From Novosphingobium sp. (GTDB lineage: Bacteria; Pseudomonadota; Alphaproteobacteria; Sphingomonadales; Sphingomonadaceae), in NCBI GenBank assembly GCA_017745295.1, contig JAGHZR010000007.1, positions 1 to 64,000 on the forward strand: a DNA stretch of 64,000 bases, in the 5' to 3' direction. Below are positions 17,257 through 28,618 of the stretch, one piece after another. The notes beneath the pieces were generated by a model. It was not told where the DNA came from, did no database searches, and saw only the letters and a list, made by a program, of their open reading frames with translations. The position numbers were made by a program, and so were the translations under genes. The stretch's first letter is position 1, and each line of letters begins with the position of its first letter.

Positions 17257-18009
17257 ATGACCGACACGCGTTATCTGGAGCTGCCCGACGGGCGCCGCAT
17301 CGCCCATCGTTTCACCCCCGGCACCGGCGCGACGATCGTGTTCCTGCCCGGCTACATGTCCGACATGGCGGGCAGTAAGGCCACGGCGCTGTTCGACATG
17401 GCACAGGCGGCCGGTCGCCCCTGCCTGCTGCTCGACTATTCCGGCTGCGGCGAAAGCTCCGGCGACTTCGCGGACGGCACGCTCAGCAGGTGGCGCGACG
17501 AAGTGCTGGCGGTGATCGCGGCGGCAGGGCTGGAGCAGGTCGTGCTGGTCGGCTCGTCGATGGGCGGCTGGCTCATGCTGCTGGTGGCCGAAGCGTTGGG
17601 CAGCAAGGTGCGGGGCTTGATCGGCATTGCCGCCGCGCCGGACTTCACCGAATGGGGCATCGCCCAGATGGACAAGAACGTGCTCGCCGACGGCGAGACG
17701 ATCTGGGAAGACAACCCTTACGGCCCCGAACCCACCCCGACGCATCCGGGCTTCTGGGCGGACGGCCAGGCCAACCGCATGCTGGAAAAGGAAATCGCCT
17801 TCGACGGCCCGGTCCGCCTGCTCCATGGCCAGCGCGACGACGACGTGCCCTGGGATATCTCGGTGAAACTGGCCGAGCGCCTGCGTTCAGCCGACGTGCA
17901 GGTCACGCTCATCAAGGACGGAGACCACCGCCTCTCGCGCGATTCCGACATTCACCTGCTCCTGCGCAGCGTTGCGGAACTGGTCCTCGCCCGCGAGCCG
18001 GTGGCCTGA
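17257..18009 (+). CDS. Alpha/beta hydrolase
   Basis: 250-aa serine hydrolase. Visible elements are the oxyanion strand TIVFLPGYMSDMAGSKA, the nucleophile elbow VLVGSSMGGWLML (Ser near residue 100), an acid residue in LLHGQRDDDVPW and the catalytic histidine in IKDGDHRLSR near the C-terminus. The pattern resembles ABHD10-like thioesterase/esterase proteins. ATG 17257 starts MTDTRYLELPDGRRI, a natural first strand. Followed at 21 bases by the TPR gene. Confidence 0.85.
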   Translation: MTDTRYLELPDGRRIAHRFTPGTGATIVFLPGYMSDMAGSKATALFDMAQAAGRPCLLLDYSGCGESSGDFADGTLSRWRDEVLAVIAAAGLEQVVLVGSSMGGWLMLLVAEALGSKVRGLIGIAAAPDFTEWGIAQMDKNVLADGETIWEDNPYGPEPTPTHPGFWADGQANRMLEKEIAFDGPVRLLHGQRDDDVPWDISVKLAERLRSADVQVTLIKDGDHRLSRDSDIHLLLRSVAELVLAREPVA

Positions 18010-18030
18010 TTTTCCAAGGATCACCTGCCC

Positions 18031-18879
18031 ATGCTCTTCCTTCTTCCGCTCATGCTGATGCAGTCCAGCCCTTACGCCTCCGCGCTTCCGCGTGAGATCG
18101 TCGAGAAGAAGGAAGACGAGGCGCGCAGGCGCCGGACCGAATCGCAGCAGTTCGCCGGTCCCCTGCCGCTGCGGCCGGAGAACGGTTGCCTGCTCGCGGT
18201 CGAATCCGATCCCGAGCGCTCCGCCGAAGTCGCCCGCAAGGCGCTGGCGAGCGCGCAGGGGCGTGAGAAGGTCCGCGCCGGGCTTTGCCTCGGCGTGGCG
18301 CTGGCCGATCTCGACCGCTGGGGCGAGGCGCGCACGGCCTTCACCCAGGCCCGCGATACCGCCGATCCGGGCGACCACCTCAGCCGCGCGCGGCTGGGCG
18401 CCATGGCCGGAAACGCGGCGCTGGCGGACGGCAAGGCAGGCGATGCGCTGATGCTGCTCGGCCCCGCCGCTACCGAGGCCAAGACCGCCAGTGACGGCGT
18501 GCTCGGTGCCTCGATCGCGCTCGACCGCGCCCGCGCACTCGTGTCGCTCGGCCAGAACGGCGAGGCGGCCACGGCTCTGGCCGATGCCCGCACCGCCGAT
18601 CCCGGCAACGCTCAGGCCTGGCTGCTCTCGGCGACGCTCTCGCGCCGCCAGAAGAACCTGATCGAGGCGCAGACCCAGATCGAAAAGGCCGCCCAATTGG
18701 CCCCGCAAGACCCCGAAGTCGGCCTCGAAGCCGGTGTCATCGCGATTCTCGGCGGGCGCGACGAAGCCGCGCGGCGCAGCTGGAACTCGGTGCTCAGCAC
18801 CAGCCCGGACAGCCCCGCCGCCGTTACCGCCAAGGACTATCTCGCCCAGCTCGGGCTGGAAGGAACGCCAAAGCCATGA
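18031..18879 (+). CDS. Tetratricopeptide-repeat protein
   Basis: 282 aa. A hydrophobic N-terminus ([20 protein letters not shown]) looks like a signal peptide or anchor. From about residue 65 the protein consists of TPR-like helical pairs, for example [20 protein letters not shown] and [20 protein letters not shown]. TPRs mediate protein contacts; the partner is unknown. The stop overlaps the next start by 4 bp (ATGA), coupling it to the LLM oxidoreductase. Confidence 0.75.
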   Translation: MLFLLPLMLMQSSPYASALPREIVEKKEDEARRRRTESQQFAGPLPLRPENGCLLAVESDPERSAEVARKALASAQGREKVRAGLCLGVALADLDRWGEARTAFTQARDTADPGDHLSRARLGAMAGNAALADGKAGDALMLLGPAATEAKTASDGVLGASIALDRARALVSLGQNGEAATALADARTADPGNAQAWLLSATLSRRQKNLIEAQTQIEKAAQLAPQDPEVGLEAGVIAILGGRDEAARRSWNSVLSTSPDSPAAVTAKDYLAQLGLEGTPKP

Positions 18880-19868
18880 TCCCATTTTCCGTTCTCGATC
18901 TCGTTTCCGTGCGCGAAGGCGGCACCGTCGCCGAAGCGCTCGCCATTTCCGCCCGCACCGCGCAAGTCGCCGAAAAGGCCGGTTATGCGCGCTACTGGGT
19001 GGCGGAACACCACGGCATGGACGGGATCGCGGGCGGCGCCACTTCGGTCGTGCTCGCGCATATCGGCGCGGCGACCTCCACCATCCGCATCGGCTCGGGC
19101 GGGATCATGCTGCCCAACCACAATCCTTACGTGATCGCCGAGCAGTTCGGCACCTTGGCGGCGCTGTTCCCCGGCCGTGTCGATCTCGGTCTCGGCCGGG
19201 CGGCGGGGGCCGATGGACGGCTCGCCAATGCCCTGCGCAAGGATATCGTCGGCGCTTCGGAGCGATTCCCGCAGGATGTCGTCGAGCTTCAGGCGCGTTT
19301 CGCCGGGCAGGCGGTGGGCGGCGTCTCGTCCCCTCAGGCGGACGGCGCCGACGTGCAGATGTGGATTCTCGGATCGAGCCTGTTCGGCGCCCAGCTCGCC
19401 GCGATGCTCGGCCTGCCCTATGCTTTCGCCTCGCACTTCGCGCCCGCCCAGCTCGACGAGGCCGCGCGCATCTACCGCGAGCGGTTCGAACCGGGCAAAG
19501 TGCTGGACAAGCCGCACTTCATGGCGGCGATCAACGTCGTTGCGGCGGATAGCGACGAGGAAGCCCGCTATCTCGCGTCCTCCACCGACCAGAGTTTCGT
19601 CGCCCTGCGCACCGGTAGCCCCGGCCGCCTGCCGCCGCCGATCCGGGACTACCGCGCGGGTCTTCCGGGTGCCGCGCGGGCGATGCTGGAGCAGGTCCGC
19701 TCGGTCAGTGCGATCGGCACACCTGCGCGGGTGCGGGATGAAATCAATGCCTTCATCGCCCGCACCCAGGCGGACGAACTGATCGTCTCGGGCGCGATCT
19801 TCGACCCGGATGCGCAAGTCCGCTCGCTGGAACTGACGATGGATGCCTTCGAGGCTGCGCAGGCCTAG
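18876..19868 (+). CDS. LLM class flavin-dependent oxidoreductase (MsnO8-like)
   Basis: 330-aa luciferase-like monooxygenase with a TIM-barrel fold. It opens with [16 protein letters not shown] and carries [10 protein letters not shown] (about residues 42-51), [20 protein letters not shown] and [12 protein letters not shown], all typical of the single-subunit LLM family. Such enzymes use reduced FMN or F420; the substrate is unknown. Overlaps the upstream TPR gene by 4 bp. Confidence 0.85.
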   Translation: MIPFSVLDLVSVREGGTVAEALAISARTAQVAEKAGYARYWVAEHHGMDGIAGGATSVVLAHIGAATSTIRIGSGGIMLPNHNPYVIAEQFGTLAALFPGRVDLGLGRAAGADGRLANALRKDIVGASERFPQDVVELQARFAGQAVGGVSSPQADGADVQMWILGSSLFGAQLAAMLGLPYAFASHFAPAQLDEAARIYRERFEPGKVLDKPHFMAAINVVAADSDEEARYLASSTDQSFVALRTGSPGRLPPPIRDYRAGLPGAARAMLEQVRSVSAIGTPARVRDEINAFIARTQADELIVSGAIFDPDAQVRSLELTMDAFEAAQA

Positions 19869-19911
19869 TTCTTTCGGAGTTTGGTGCTGCGGAGCGCCAT
19901 CAAACTCAATC

Positions 19912-19940
19912 GTCATCCTGAAACAAATTCAGGATGACGG
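19912..19940. repeat. Palindromic repeat/bidirectional terminator candidate
   Basis: CGTCATCCTGAA-ACAAA-TTCAGGATGACG is a perfect 12-bp inverted repeat with a 5-nt loop between the ends of the converging LLM oxidoreductase and dxs genes. The CGTCATCCTGAA motif is a common sphingomonad intergenic repeat. No strong T run follows. Confidence 0.6.
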
Positions 19941-19997
19941 AGTGCATGCCTCTGAGGGCGTGATTATGTCAACGGCGCAACGTTAAATCGTCACGCC

Positions 19998-21920
19998 TCA
20001 GGCCCGCGCCTCGTTCACTCCGGCGCTGTTGTGGCGCAGGGCCTTGAGCACGGTATCGACGATCTGCGGGGCATTGAGTCCGGCTTCGTCGTACTGCGCC
20101 TCGGGCTTGTCGTGATCCTGGAACACGTCCGGCAGGCGCATGGTGCGGATCTTGAGGCCGGCGTCGGTCAGGCCTTCGTCGCTGGCCATCGTCAGGACAT
20201 GGGCGCCGAGGCCGCCGATGGCGCCTTCCTCGACGGTGACGACGACTTCATGGCTCAGCATCAGCTTGCGGATCAGGTCGGTGTCAAGCGGCTTGGCGAA
20301 ACGCAAGTCGGCGACGGTGGTGGACAGGCCCTTGGCCTCCAGCACATCGGCGGCCTTGAGCGCTTCGCCGAGGCGAGTGCCCAGCGAGAGCAGGGCGACC
20401 TTGGTGCCTTCACGGACGATCCGGCCCTTGCCGATCTCCAGCAGCTGCGGGACTTCCGGGAGGTCCAGGCCCACGCCGTTGCCGCGCGGATAGCGGAAGG
20501 CGATCGGGCCGTCGTCGTACTGCGCGGCGGTGTGGACCATGTGGACCAGTTCGGCCTCGTCGGCGGCGGCCATGACCACCAGATTGGGCAGGGTGGCCAG
20601 ATACGTCACGTCGAACGAGCCGGCGTGGGTGGCGCCGTCGGCACCGACCAGACCGGCGCGGTCGATCGCGAAGCGCACCGGCAGGTTCTGGATCGCCACG
20701 TCATGGACGACCTGGTCGAAGGCGCGCTGGAGGAAAGTGGAATAGATCGCGCAGAACGGACGCATGCCCTGCGCGGCCAGACCGGCCGCGAACGTCACCG
20801 CGTGCTGCTCGGCAATGCCGACGTCGAAGCTGCGATTGGGGAAAAGCTGCGCGAATCGGTCCAGCCCGGTGCCCGAGGGCATGGCGGCGGTGATGGCGCA
20901 GATGCGGTTGTCCTTCTCTGCCTCGGCGACCAGCGCCTTGGCGAAGACGCCGGTGTAGCTGGGCGGCCCGGCAGGGGCCTTGGCCTGCTCGCCGGTGACG
21001 ACGTTGAACTTCTGGACGCCGTGGTACTTGTCGGCGGCTTCCTCGGCAGGCGCGTAGCCCTTGCCCTTCTGGGTCACGACATGGACCAGGATCGGGCCTT
21101 CGGCGGCGTCACGCACGTTTTCGAGCACCGGAACCAGCGCATCGAGGTCATGGCCGTCGATCGGGCCGACGTAGTAGAAGCCGAGTTCCTCGAACAAGGT
21201 GCCGCCCATGGCCATGCCGCGGGCGAATTCGTCGGTCTTGCGGGCGGCGGCGTGGAGCGGGCGCGGCAGGCGGCGGGCGAACTTGCGGGCCAGATCGCGC
21301 AGGCCGAGGAAGCGGCCCGAGGAGACGAGCCGCGCGAGATAGGCGGAAAGGCCGCCCACCGGCGGCGCGATCGACATGTCGTTGTCGTTGAGGACGACGA
21401 TCAGGCGGTTTCCGGCGTCCGCGGCGTTGTTCATCGCCTCGTAGGCCATGCCCGCGCTCATCGCGCCGTCGCCGATCACGGCGATGCCGCGGCCCGGCTG
21501 GCCCTTGATCTTGTTGGCGACGGCGAAACCGAGCGCGGCCGAGATCGAGGTGGAGCTATGGGCAGTGCCGAAGGGGTCGTATTCGCTTTCCGAACGCTTG
21601 GTGAAGCCGGAAAGTCCGCCGCCCTGGCGCAGCGTGCGGATACGGTCGCGGCGGCCGGTGAGGATCTTGTGCGGATAGGCCTGGTGGCCCACGTCCCAGA
21701 TCAGCCGGTCGGCCGGGGTGTCGAATACGTAGTGAAGCGCGACGGTCAGTTCGACGACGCCGAGACCAGAGCCGAGGTGCCCGCCGGTCTGGCCGACGGC
21801 GGAAATCATCTCGGTGCGAAGTTCGTCGGCCAGTTGACGCAGATCGGCAGGCTTCAGCTTGCGGAGATCGTCAGGGGTGTCGACGGTGTCGAGGAGCGGC
21901 GTGGCCGGGTTGGCTGTCAT
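19998..21920 (-). CDS. dxs: 1-deoxy-D-xylulose-5-phosphate synthase
   Basis: First enzyme of the MEP pathway for isoprenoid precursors: condenses pyruvate and glyceraldehyde 3-phosphate with thiamine diphosphate. 640 aa. Motifs include [15 protein letters not shown], the ThDP site [19 protein letters not shown], the transketolase central domain ([15 protein letters not shown]) and the C-terminal transketolase domain. Start ATG 21920 (MTANPATPL); an in-frame ATG at 21935 adds MYKQT. The upstream 21921-22095 stretch before the palindromic repeat shows no further gene. Confidence 0.95.
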   Translation of the reverse strand: MTANPATPLLDTVDTPDDLRKLKPADLRQLADELRTEMISAVGQTGGHLGSGLGVVELTVALHYVFDTPADRLIWDVGHQAYPHKILTGRRDRIRTLRQGGGLSGFTKRSESEYDPFGTAHSSTSISAALGFAVANKIKGQPGRGIAVIGDGAMSAGMAYEAMNNAADAGNRLIVVLNDNDMSIAPPVGGLSAYLARLVSSGRFLGLRDLARKFARRLPRPLHAAARKTDEFARGMAMGGTLFEELGFYYVGPIDGHDLDALVPVLENVRDAAEGPILVHVVTQKGKGYAPAEEAADKYHGVQKFNVVTGEQAKAPAGPPSYTGVFAKALVAEAEKDNRICAITAAMPSGTGLDRFAQLFPNRSFDVGIAEQHAVTFAAGLAAQGMRPFCAIYSTFLQRAFDQVVHDVAIQNLPVRFAIDRAGLVGADGATHAGSFDVTYLATLPNLVVMAAADEAELVHMVHTAAQYDDGPIAFRYPRGNGVGLDLPEVPQLLEIGKGRIVREGTKVALLSLGTRLGEALKAADVLEAKGLSTTVADLRFAKPLDTDLIRKLMLSHEVVVTVEEGAIGGLGAHVLTMASDEGLTDAGLKIRTMRLPDVFQDHDKPEAQYDEAGLNAPQIVDTVLKALRHNSAGVNEARA

Positions 21921-22095
21921 GGTCTGCTTGTACACTTTACGTGTTCTGGTGTCGAATTAAGCAGTGGGCAATATGCGGGTGTAGTCCGAAAGGACAGGAA
22001 AAACGTGGGACCCGTGGCTCCGCTGCGACGTTTCGAGATGTAAAGTGCCGTGATTTCGGCCGAAATCGCAGGCTCGACGGATATTCACCCCATTT

Positions 22096-22172
22096 CGTCA
22101 TTGCGAGCGTAGCGAAGCAATCCAGAGTCGCGCGGAGCCGCTCTGGATTGCTTCGCTACGCTCGCAATGACG
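22096..22172. repeat. 77-bp palindromic repeat, copy 1
   Basis: Two perfect 32-bp arms (beginning CGTCATTGCGAGCGTAGCGA) flank a 13-nt centre TCGCGCGGAGCCG. A copy in the opposite orientation lies at 28487-28563 and a diverged one at 37022-37118. Confidence 0.85.
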
Positions 22173-22231
22173 ACCAGCTGGCCCGCCGGCGCGGGCATGA
22201 TCGCGATGGAAGTGAGGGGCTCGGGTTCGCC

Positions 22232-22702
22232 TCAGCTACAGGTCGCGCAAGTGCCGCGCAGTTCCACCACGGGGCGGACTCCAGCAAATCCGGCCTGCTT
22301 GGCGGCGGCGATGAGGGCGCCGGTCAGTTTGTCGTCGTCGATGTGGACGGCCTGGCCGCAGACGTCGCAGATCAGGAAGATGCAGTCATGCTGGCAGCCG
22401 GGATGGCTGTTGGCGAGATAGGCATTGGCGCTCTCCACCCGGCGGGCGAGGTTGGTGCGCACGAAGAGGTCGAGGATGCGGTAGACGCTGTTGGGCGCCA
22501 CGCGCTTGCCGCGCAGGGCCGAGACGCTTTCGGCAAGATCGTAGGCAGAGGCCGGGCGGTCGCGTTCGGCCAGCGCGCCGAAGACGTCGGCGCGCATCTC
22601 GGTCCATTGCTCGCCAGCCTTTTCAAGGGCGGCGCGGGCGGCCTCGATCAGGTTGTCGCCGGAATGCTCGTGATGATGATGCGCATTAGCCATGCCGCCC
22701 AT
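22232..22702 (-). CDS. zur: Zinc uptake regulator, Fur family
   Basis: Zinc-responsive transcriptional repressor of 156 aa. It has a His-rich N-terminus (MANAHHHHEHSG), a winged-helix DNA-binding domain (RPASAYDLAESVSAL, then VAPNSVYRILDLFV) and a C-terminal dimerisation/metal domain. Two CxxC pairs form the structural zinc site: CDVCG at about residues 112-116 and CATC at the very end. The RVESANAYLAN region and cysteine layout favour Zur over Fur. ATG 22702 or ATG 22693 (MANAH) are both possible. Confidence 0.85.
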   Translation of the reverse strand: MGGMANAHHHHEHSGDNLIEAARAALEKAGEQWTEMRADVFGALAERDRPASAYDLAESVSALRGKRVAPNSVYRILDLFVRTNLARRVESANAYLANSHPGCQHDCIFLICDVCGQAVHIDDDKLTGALIAAAKQAGFAGVRPVVELRGTCATCS

Positions 22703-22741
22703 ATGGGGACTGGCGACCTTTCGCGCAATTGAAAGCTGGCG

Positions 22742-22891
22742 TCAGTCGACCTGGGCAGCGGCTTCGGCCGGGGGCACGATGCCGCCCGCGATCGAGTGAT
22801 TGCCGATCCCCATCACGCCGAGCACCAGCAGCGCACCACCGGCGAAGCCGAGAGCGAAGAAGCGGTAGAAGTCGGCCTTGAAGAGTCCCAT
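22742..22891 (-). CDS. Small membrane protein
   Basis: 49 aa on the zur strand: MGLFKADFYRFFALGFAGGA, then LLVLGVMGIGN and a short Ala-rich polar tail. One membrane helix at about residues 11-30, with a cytoplasmic MGLFKADFYR opening. Its coding-like codon use and conserved-looking N-terminus suggest a real gene, but the ribosome site is weak. It ends 39 bases before the zur start. Confidence 0.5.
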   Translation of the reverse strand: MGLFKADFYRFFALGFAGGALLVLGVMGIGNHSIAGGIVPPAEAAAQVD

Positions 22892-23043
22892 GACGAAAAT
22901 CAGCTCTGTTGGTGTGGTACGATTGCGTGGCGCTCACTTGGAGCGAATCGCCTTGCCGTCCAGTGAATGGCGACGAACCGCGCCCCATTCTGCGACGAAG
23001 CGTTGATTCTCAGCGATGGAGCGGTGGAACCGTCACAATTCAG

Positions 23044-23253
23044 TCAATGAGTCGTGCCCGCCAGCAGGGCCGAGGCGACCGAAACGATTGCGAGACCGGC
23101 CACCGGCAGCGCCGCGCATCCGAAGGGAAGCGCCAGCGCGCCGATCACATGATGCGGTTTGCGGATGCGGCCAAGGCGCACCAGCACCGCCGCCGTGGCC
23201 AACCCGACGAGGAAGGCGACAGTGACGAGCGGTCCCAGCCACATCAGCCACAT
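23044..23253 (-). CDS. Small membrane protein with two helices
   Basis: 69 aa: [20 protein letters not shown] followed by a basic loop ([14 protein letters not shown]) and a second hydrophobic helix ([18 protein letters not shown]). AAGGAG lies upstream of the ATG. It follows purH by about 48 bases on the other side of its start, and both are on the minus strand with purH downstream-facing, so it is a separate short gene. No family recognised. Confidence 0.6.
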   Translation of the reverse strand: MWLMWLGPLVTVAFLVGLATAAVLVRLGRIRKPHHVIGALALPFGCAALPVAGLAIVSVASALLAGTTH

Positions 23254-23301
23254 ATCCGTCTCCTTCGCTTCGTCGGACCTGTTTGCAAGAGGCTATGGGC
23301 C

Positions 23302-24894
<1,593 letters not shown>

Positions 24895-25007
24895 GAAAAC
24901 GGCCTCGTTCTGGAACGTGCGGAGAGGGAATTTCCGCGCCCTCTAGGTCGGCAGCGTGAAGGCCGCAAGGTCAGGGTGCCACAAGCCATGGGGCTCGTCT
25001 CGGCATT

Positions 25008-27005
25008 TCACCCCATTTTCTTGATAAGCCACCCGAAATTACCGCCTCCGCGCGAGACGAGTCCCTGGATCACCAGTTGCTGCGTCGCCTGCGGACGGCC
25101 CTGTCCGTCCACCCAGAGCGAATCCTCCAGCGTCACTTCGCCCGCGCTGCTGCGGAACTGCCAGAGGCTGCCGTCGGGCAGGGCCATGCCCGCGCCCTGT
25201 CCATCCTCGGTGAGCAGCACTTCCACATCGGCGCCGAGGTGGAAGCGGATGGCGAAGCCCACTTTGCCGCGCTGCGCCTTGCGCCCGGCGGGGATCAGCA
25301 CGTCTTCGCCGCGCAGTTCGCTGCCGTCGTCGCGCAGGATCAGGATGCGGCGGTGGGTGAGGCCGTAGCGCGCCTCGTAGCCGTTGTGGCTGGCCTCGAT
25401 CCGGGTGGCGTTGCCGCCGTTTTCCTGCACCAGTGTCTTGCGGTCGATATCGACTTCGCTGACGCCGCCGCCGATCGCGCCGTTGATGAGGACGGCGGTG
25501 GAATTGGCGTCGTCGAGCGTCAGGGTCGAATGGGCGGCGGTGGCGCGCAGCCCCTGTTCGAGGCGGACGGGCACGAGGCCGCCGCCGCTGGCCGAGCCGC
25601 CGCAATTGACCACCAGCCGGTGGCCGGAATGCGACATCTCGAAGGCCAGCGTGGAGGCGCAGCCGTGGCGCGCATGGGCGGGCAGCGGCGGCGGCGCGGT
25701 GTCGAACTGGAGGATCGTCTTGTGCGAGAGCACGCGCTGATAGCCCCACTGGCGCACGTCGCGCAGCGGGCGGGTGCGCACGCCGGTCGCCTTGACGAGG
25801 GCCTCGACATCCTCGCCGCTCACCGCCCAGCCGCCCTGCCAGGACCCCAGCGAACCGTCGCCGTGAGTCAGGGCAAGCAGGGGCGGGACCAGCAGTTCGA
25901 TCACCCGCTCGACGGCCTTGGGGGCGTCACGGCGGGTGGCGTGGTAGCAGTTGCGCAGCCGCACCAGCAGCGCGATGGCCTCCATCTGCGCGAGCGGGCT
26001 GCGCGAAAGTACGCCGCCGTCGTCGCCGATCAGCTCGCCCAGCGCCTTGATGAGCCCGGCTTCGCCGTAGAGGCGGCGCGGGCGGCCTTCCGGCAGCAGC
26101 AGTCCGGCGGCGACGATGGCGCTCCATCCGGCGACGGCGGCGAGTTCGTCTTCGGCGCGGCCGACATGGCGGTCCAGCCAGCGGGCGGTCTCGGAAATGT
26201 GGGCGAGGGTGCGGTTGCGCAGCGCCTTCTCGCCCGAGAGGATCAGCGGCGCATGGGCCAGCCAGTTCATCAGCCGCGCGCCGGTGTTGCCGACATCCCA
26301 GGCCGGGCCCTTGCCGGGCTTGGCGGGGGGCTTGGGATTGGCCTGGAGCCAGGCGGTGAGGATGCGCTCGGCCACGCCGATGCCCTGTTCGCGCGGGGCG
26401 CAGGCTTCGAGGTCGGTGAGCCAGGAGAAGCTGTGGACCACGCGCTCCAGCGGCGGAGTCACGCGGGAAGGCCCGGCATAGTCGACCTGGGCGATCGGGG
26501 TCTTGGCGCCGTGGATCAGGAAATGCCCGGCGCGCAGCGCGGTCCCGGCGGCGGCATGGCCGGGTAGGGTGTTGTTGACAGTGGCGAGCAGGCGCGTGCG
26601 GGCTTTCTTGCCCATCGGCGCGGAGAGCATCGAGCCGGGAATGCCGAGCCGGTAGGCGAAGCGGATCAGCCGCTCGCCCGCGCCGACCGAAGGGGCGGAG
26701 AAATCGGCCAGCGCCAGCGCACGGCCGCCGTCGATCTGGGCGATCTCGACTTGCGGCTCCGGGCGAGGCGGGAGAAAACCGGAATCTTGAAAGTCGGAAT
26801 CGTCGAGGTCGGACGCGAAAGCGGTGATGTTGGTCGCATCGGGTTCGGCCGCGTGAACGGCTGCGCTCTGGAGGGCCGAAGATCCGCTAACGCTCTGATT
26901 CAAGGTAGCCTCCTCGCTCCCGTTCGGTAATTCATCCTCCGCAGCAATCGCTGGATGCCCGCCGGGGTTCCCGATCGGGAAACGCGGATGGGCGTCCAGC
27001 TTCAT
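25008..27005 (-). CDS. Heparinase II/III family protein
   Basis: 665 aa. The N-terminal 110 residues are low-complexity and not recognised. The middle (about 130-400) is an alpha/alpha toroid-like region (FSWLTDLEACAPREQGIGVA; LAHISETARWLDRHVGRAED), and the C-terminal 250 residues form the heparinase II/III-like beta domain (FEMSHSGHRLVVNCGGSASG; LTHRRILILRDDGSELRGED). Members are polysaccharide lyases or enzymes acting on envelope glycans; no signal peptide is obvious, so the substrate is unclear. Located immediately before rpe on the same strand, with only 19 bases between. Confidence 0.8.
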   Translation of the reverse strand: MKLDAHPRFPIGNPGGHPAIAAEDELPNGSEEATLNQSVSGSSALQSAAVHAAEPDATNITAFASDLDDSDFQDSGFLPPRPEPQVEIAQIDGGRALALADFSAPSVGAGERLIRFAYRLGIPGSMLSAPMGKKARTRLLATVNNTLPGHAAAGTALRAGHFLIHGAKTPIAQVDYAGPSRVTPPLERVVHSFSWLTDLEACAPREQGIGVAERILTAWLQANPKPPAKPGKGPAWDVGNTGARLMNWLAHAPLILSGEKALRNRTLAHISETARWLDRHVGRAEDELAAVAGWSAIVAAGLLLPEGRPRRLYGEAGLIKALGELIGDDGGVLSRSPLAQMEAIALLVRLRNCYHATRRDAPKAVERVIELLVPPLLALTHGDGSLGSWQGGWAVSGEDVEALVKATGVRTRPLRDVRQWGYQRVLSHKTILQFDTAPPPLPAHARHGCASTLAFEMSHSGHRLVVNCGGSASGGGLVPVRLEQGLRATAAHSTLTLDDANSTAVLINGAIGGGVSEVDIDRKTLVQENGGNATRIEASHNGYEARYGLTHRRILILRDDGSELRGEDVLIPAGRKAQRGKVGFAIRFHLGADVEVLLTEDGQGAGMALPDGSLWQFRSSAGEVTLEDSLWVDGQGRPQATQQLVIQGLVSRGGGNFGWLIKKMG

Positions 27006-27024
27006 CGTCCGAGGTCCCCTCGTT

Positions 27025-27687
27025 TCAGGCGAGCCCCTTCAGGGCGCGGATATTGGCGGCATATTGCGAAGGGCCGCCGCGGAAGGTTGCGGAACCGGCC
27101 ACCAGCACGTCGGCGCCTGCAGCCACGCAGAGCGGCGCGGTCTTGGCATCGACGCCGCCGTCCACTTCGAGGCGGATGTCGCGGCCCGACTTGTCGATCA
27201 TCTTGCGCACCGCCTCGATCTTGCGAAGCTGGCTGGAAATGAAGCTCTGGCCGCCGAAGCCGGGGTTCACGCTCATGATGAGGACCAGGTCGATCTCGTC
27301 GATCAGGTAGTCCAGCATCTTGGCCGGGGTGGCCGGGTTCAGCGAGATGCCCGCCTTCTTGCCGAGATTGCGGATTGTCTGCACCGTGCGGTGGACGTGG
27401 GGACCGGCCTCGGGATGAACGGTGATGTAGTCCGCACCGGCCTCTGCGAAAGCTTCGAGATAGGCGTCGACCGGGGAGATCATCAGGTGGACGTCGAAGA
27501 CTTTGGCCGAATGCGGGCGCAGAGCCTTCACCACGGCGGGGCCGATGGTGATGTTGGGGACGAAGTGGCCGTCCATGACGTCGACGTGGATCCAGTCGGC
27601 TCCGGCTTCGTCGATCGCGCGGACTTCCTCACCCAGACGGGCGAAGTCGGCGGACAGGATGGAGGGCGAGATCAGCGGCGTGGTCAT
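27025..27687 (-). CDS. rpe: Ribulose-phosphate 3-epimerase
   Basis: Interconverts ribulose 5-phosphate and xylulose 5-phosphate in the pentose phosphate pathway. 220 aa TIM barrel with the diagnostic [46 protein letters not shown] and [11 protein letters not shown] motifs, which contain the metal ligands and catalytic aspartates. ATG 27687 begins [15 protein letters not shown]; the longer frame upstream is not protein-like. Confidence 0.95.
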   Translation of the reverse strand: MTTPLISPSILSADFARLGEEVRAIDEAGADWIHVDVMDGHFVPNITIGPAVVKALRPHSAKVFDVHLMISPVDAYLEAFAEAGADYITVHPEAGPHVHRTVQTIRNLGKKAGISLNPATPAKMLDYLIDEIDLVLIMSVNPGFGGQSFISSQLRKIEAVRKMIDKSGRDIRLEVDGGVDAKTAPLCVAAGADVLVAGSATFRGGPSQYAANIRALKGLA

Positions 27688-27914
27688 GGTAAAGAACGGT
27701 ACTCCTCGACGCTCAGGATAGGGCACCAGATATTGGGGGTACAAGCGCGGTGGCGCCGTTTTCCACACGCCATATGGAGGAACTCCCCTAGTTCCGGCGA
27801 AGTACAGTGACCGGGCCTGCCCTTGGGCCATTGTGAATTGCCAATTCAGAGTGCATTCACGGCCTCAATGGCAGTGCGGCGCCAGATATTTCATGGGCCT
27901 ATTCCCATGCCCGC

Positions 27915-28427
27915 ATGATGGAACCGGAGATGATGTTGAAGTTCCCCAAGGTGCCCGCCGTCGTTGCAGCCGGGCTTGCCGCGCTGGCGGTTGCAGCCCC
28001 GGCAGCCGCTGAATATCGCGAGGAAGTCCGCAACGACATGAGCCAGTGCCGCTCCGGCGGCGGCCCGGCGATCCTGGTTACCGTGGACGGGATCAAATCG
28101 TCCGAAGGGCGCATGCGCGTCCAGTCCTACCGCGCCACTTCGGCGGAATGGCTCGCCAAGGGCAAGTGGCTGAAGCGGATCGAGGCACCTGCCAAGGCGG
28201 GGACGATGACCTTCTGCGTGCCGGTTCCGGCCTCCGGCACTTACGGCATCGCCGTCCGCCACGATGTGAACGGCAACGGCAAGACCGACCTCGGCTCGGA
28301 CGGCGGGGCGATGTCGAACAATCCCTCGATCAACATCTTCAACCTTGGGAAGCCGAGCTACACCAAGGTCGGCGTGCCGGTGGGCCGTGAGGTGAAGTCG
28401 ATCCGTATCCAGATGCGGTATATGTGA
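27915..28427 (+). CDS. Secreted DUF2141 domain protein
   Basis: 170 aa. A signal peptide is clear (PAVVAAGLAALAVAAPAAAE). The mature part is a single beta-sandwich DUF2141 domain with ILVTVDGIKSSEGRMRVQSY, the TFCVPVPASGTYGIAVRHD segment and DVNGNGKTDLGSDG, a Ca-binding-like loop. Function unknown in the family. ATG 27915 gives MMEPEMMLKFPK; the ATGs at 27930-27933 would give a more ordinary signal peptide. Confidence 0.8.
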   Translation: MMEPEMMLKFPKVPAVVAAGLAALAVAAPAAAEYREEVRNDMSQCRSGGGPAILVTVDGIKSSEGRMRVQSYRATSAEWLAKGKWLKRIEAPAKAGTMTFCVPVPASGTYGIAVRHDVNGNGKTDLGSDGGAMSNNPSINIFNLGKPSYTKVGVPVGREVKSIRIQMRYM

Positions 28428-28486
28428 GGCGCATTGACCTTGCATGGCATGGCGTCGTGCAAGGCCTTTGAGCCTCACAAAACACT

Positions 28487-28563
28487 CGTCATTGCGAGCG
28501 TAGCGAAGCAATCCAGAGCGGCTCTGCGCGACTCTGGATTGCTTCGCTACGCTCGCAATGACG
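28487..28563. repeat. 77-bp palindromic repeat, copy 2 (inverted)
   Basis: Same 32-bp arms as the element at 22096; the 13-nt centre CGGCTCTGCGCGA is the reverse complement of the copy 1 centre with one change, so this copy is in the opposite orientation. It lies between two converging genes. Confidence 0.85.
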
Positions 28564-28618
28564 GATGAGGGAGTGAACTACCGTGCGAACGGAGGGTACG
28601 GCCTCGTTGGTGGGGGGG

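Noticed and set aside
21921..22095. Thiamine-responsive riboswitch in front of dxs
   Set aside because: No recognisable conserved TPP-box sequence (CTGAGA/ACCTGA type) was seen.
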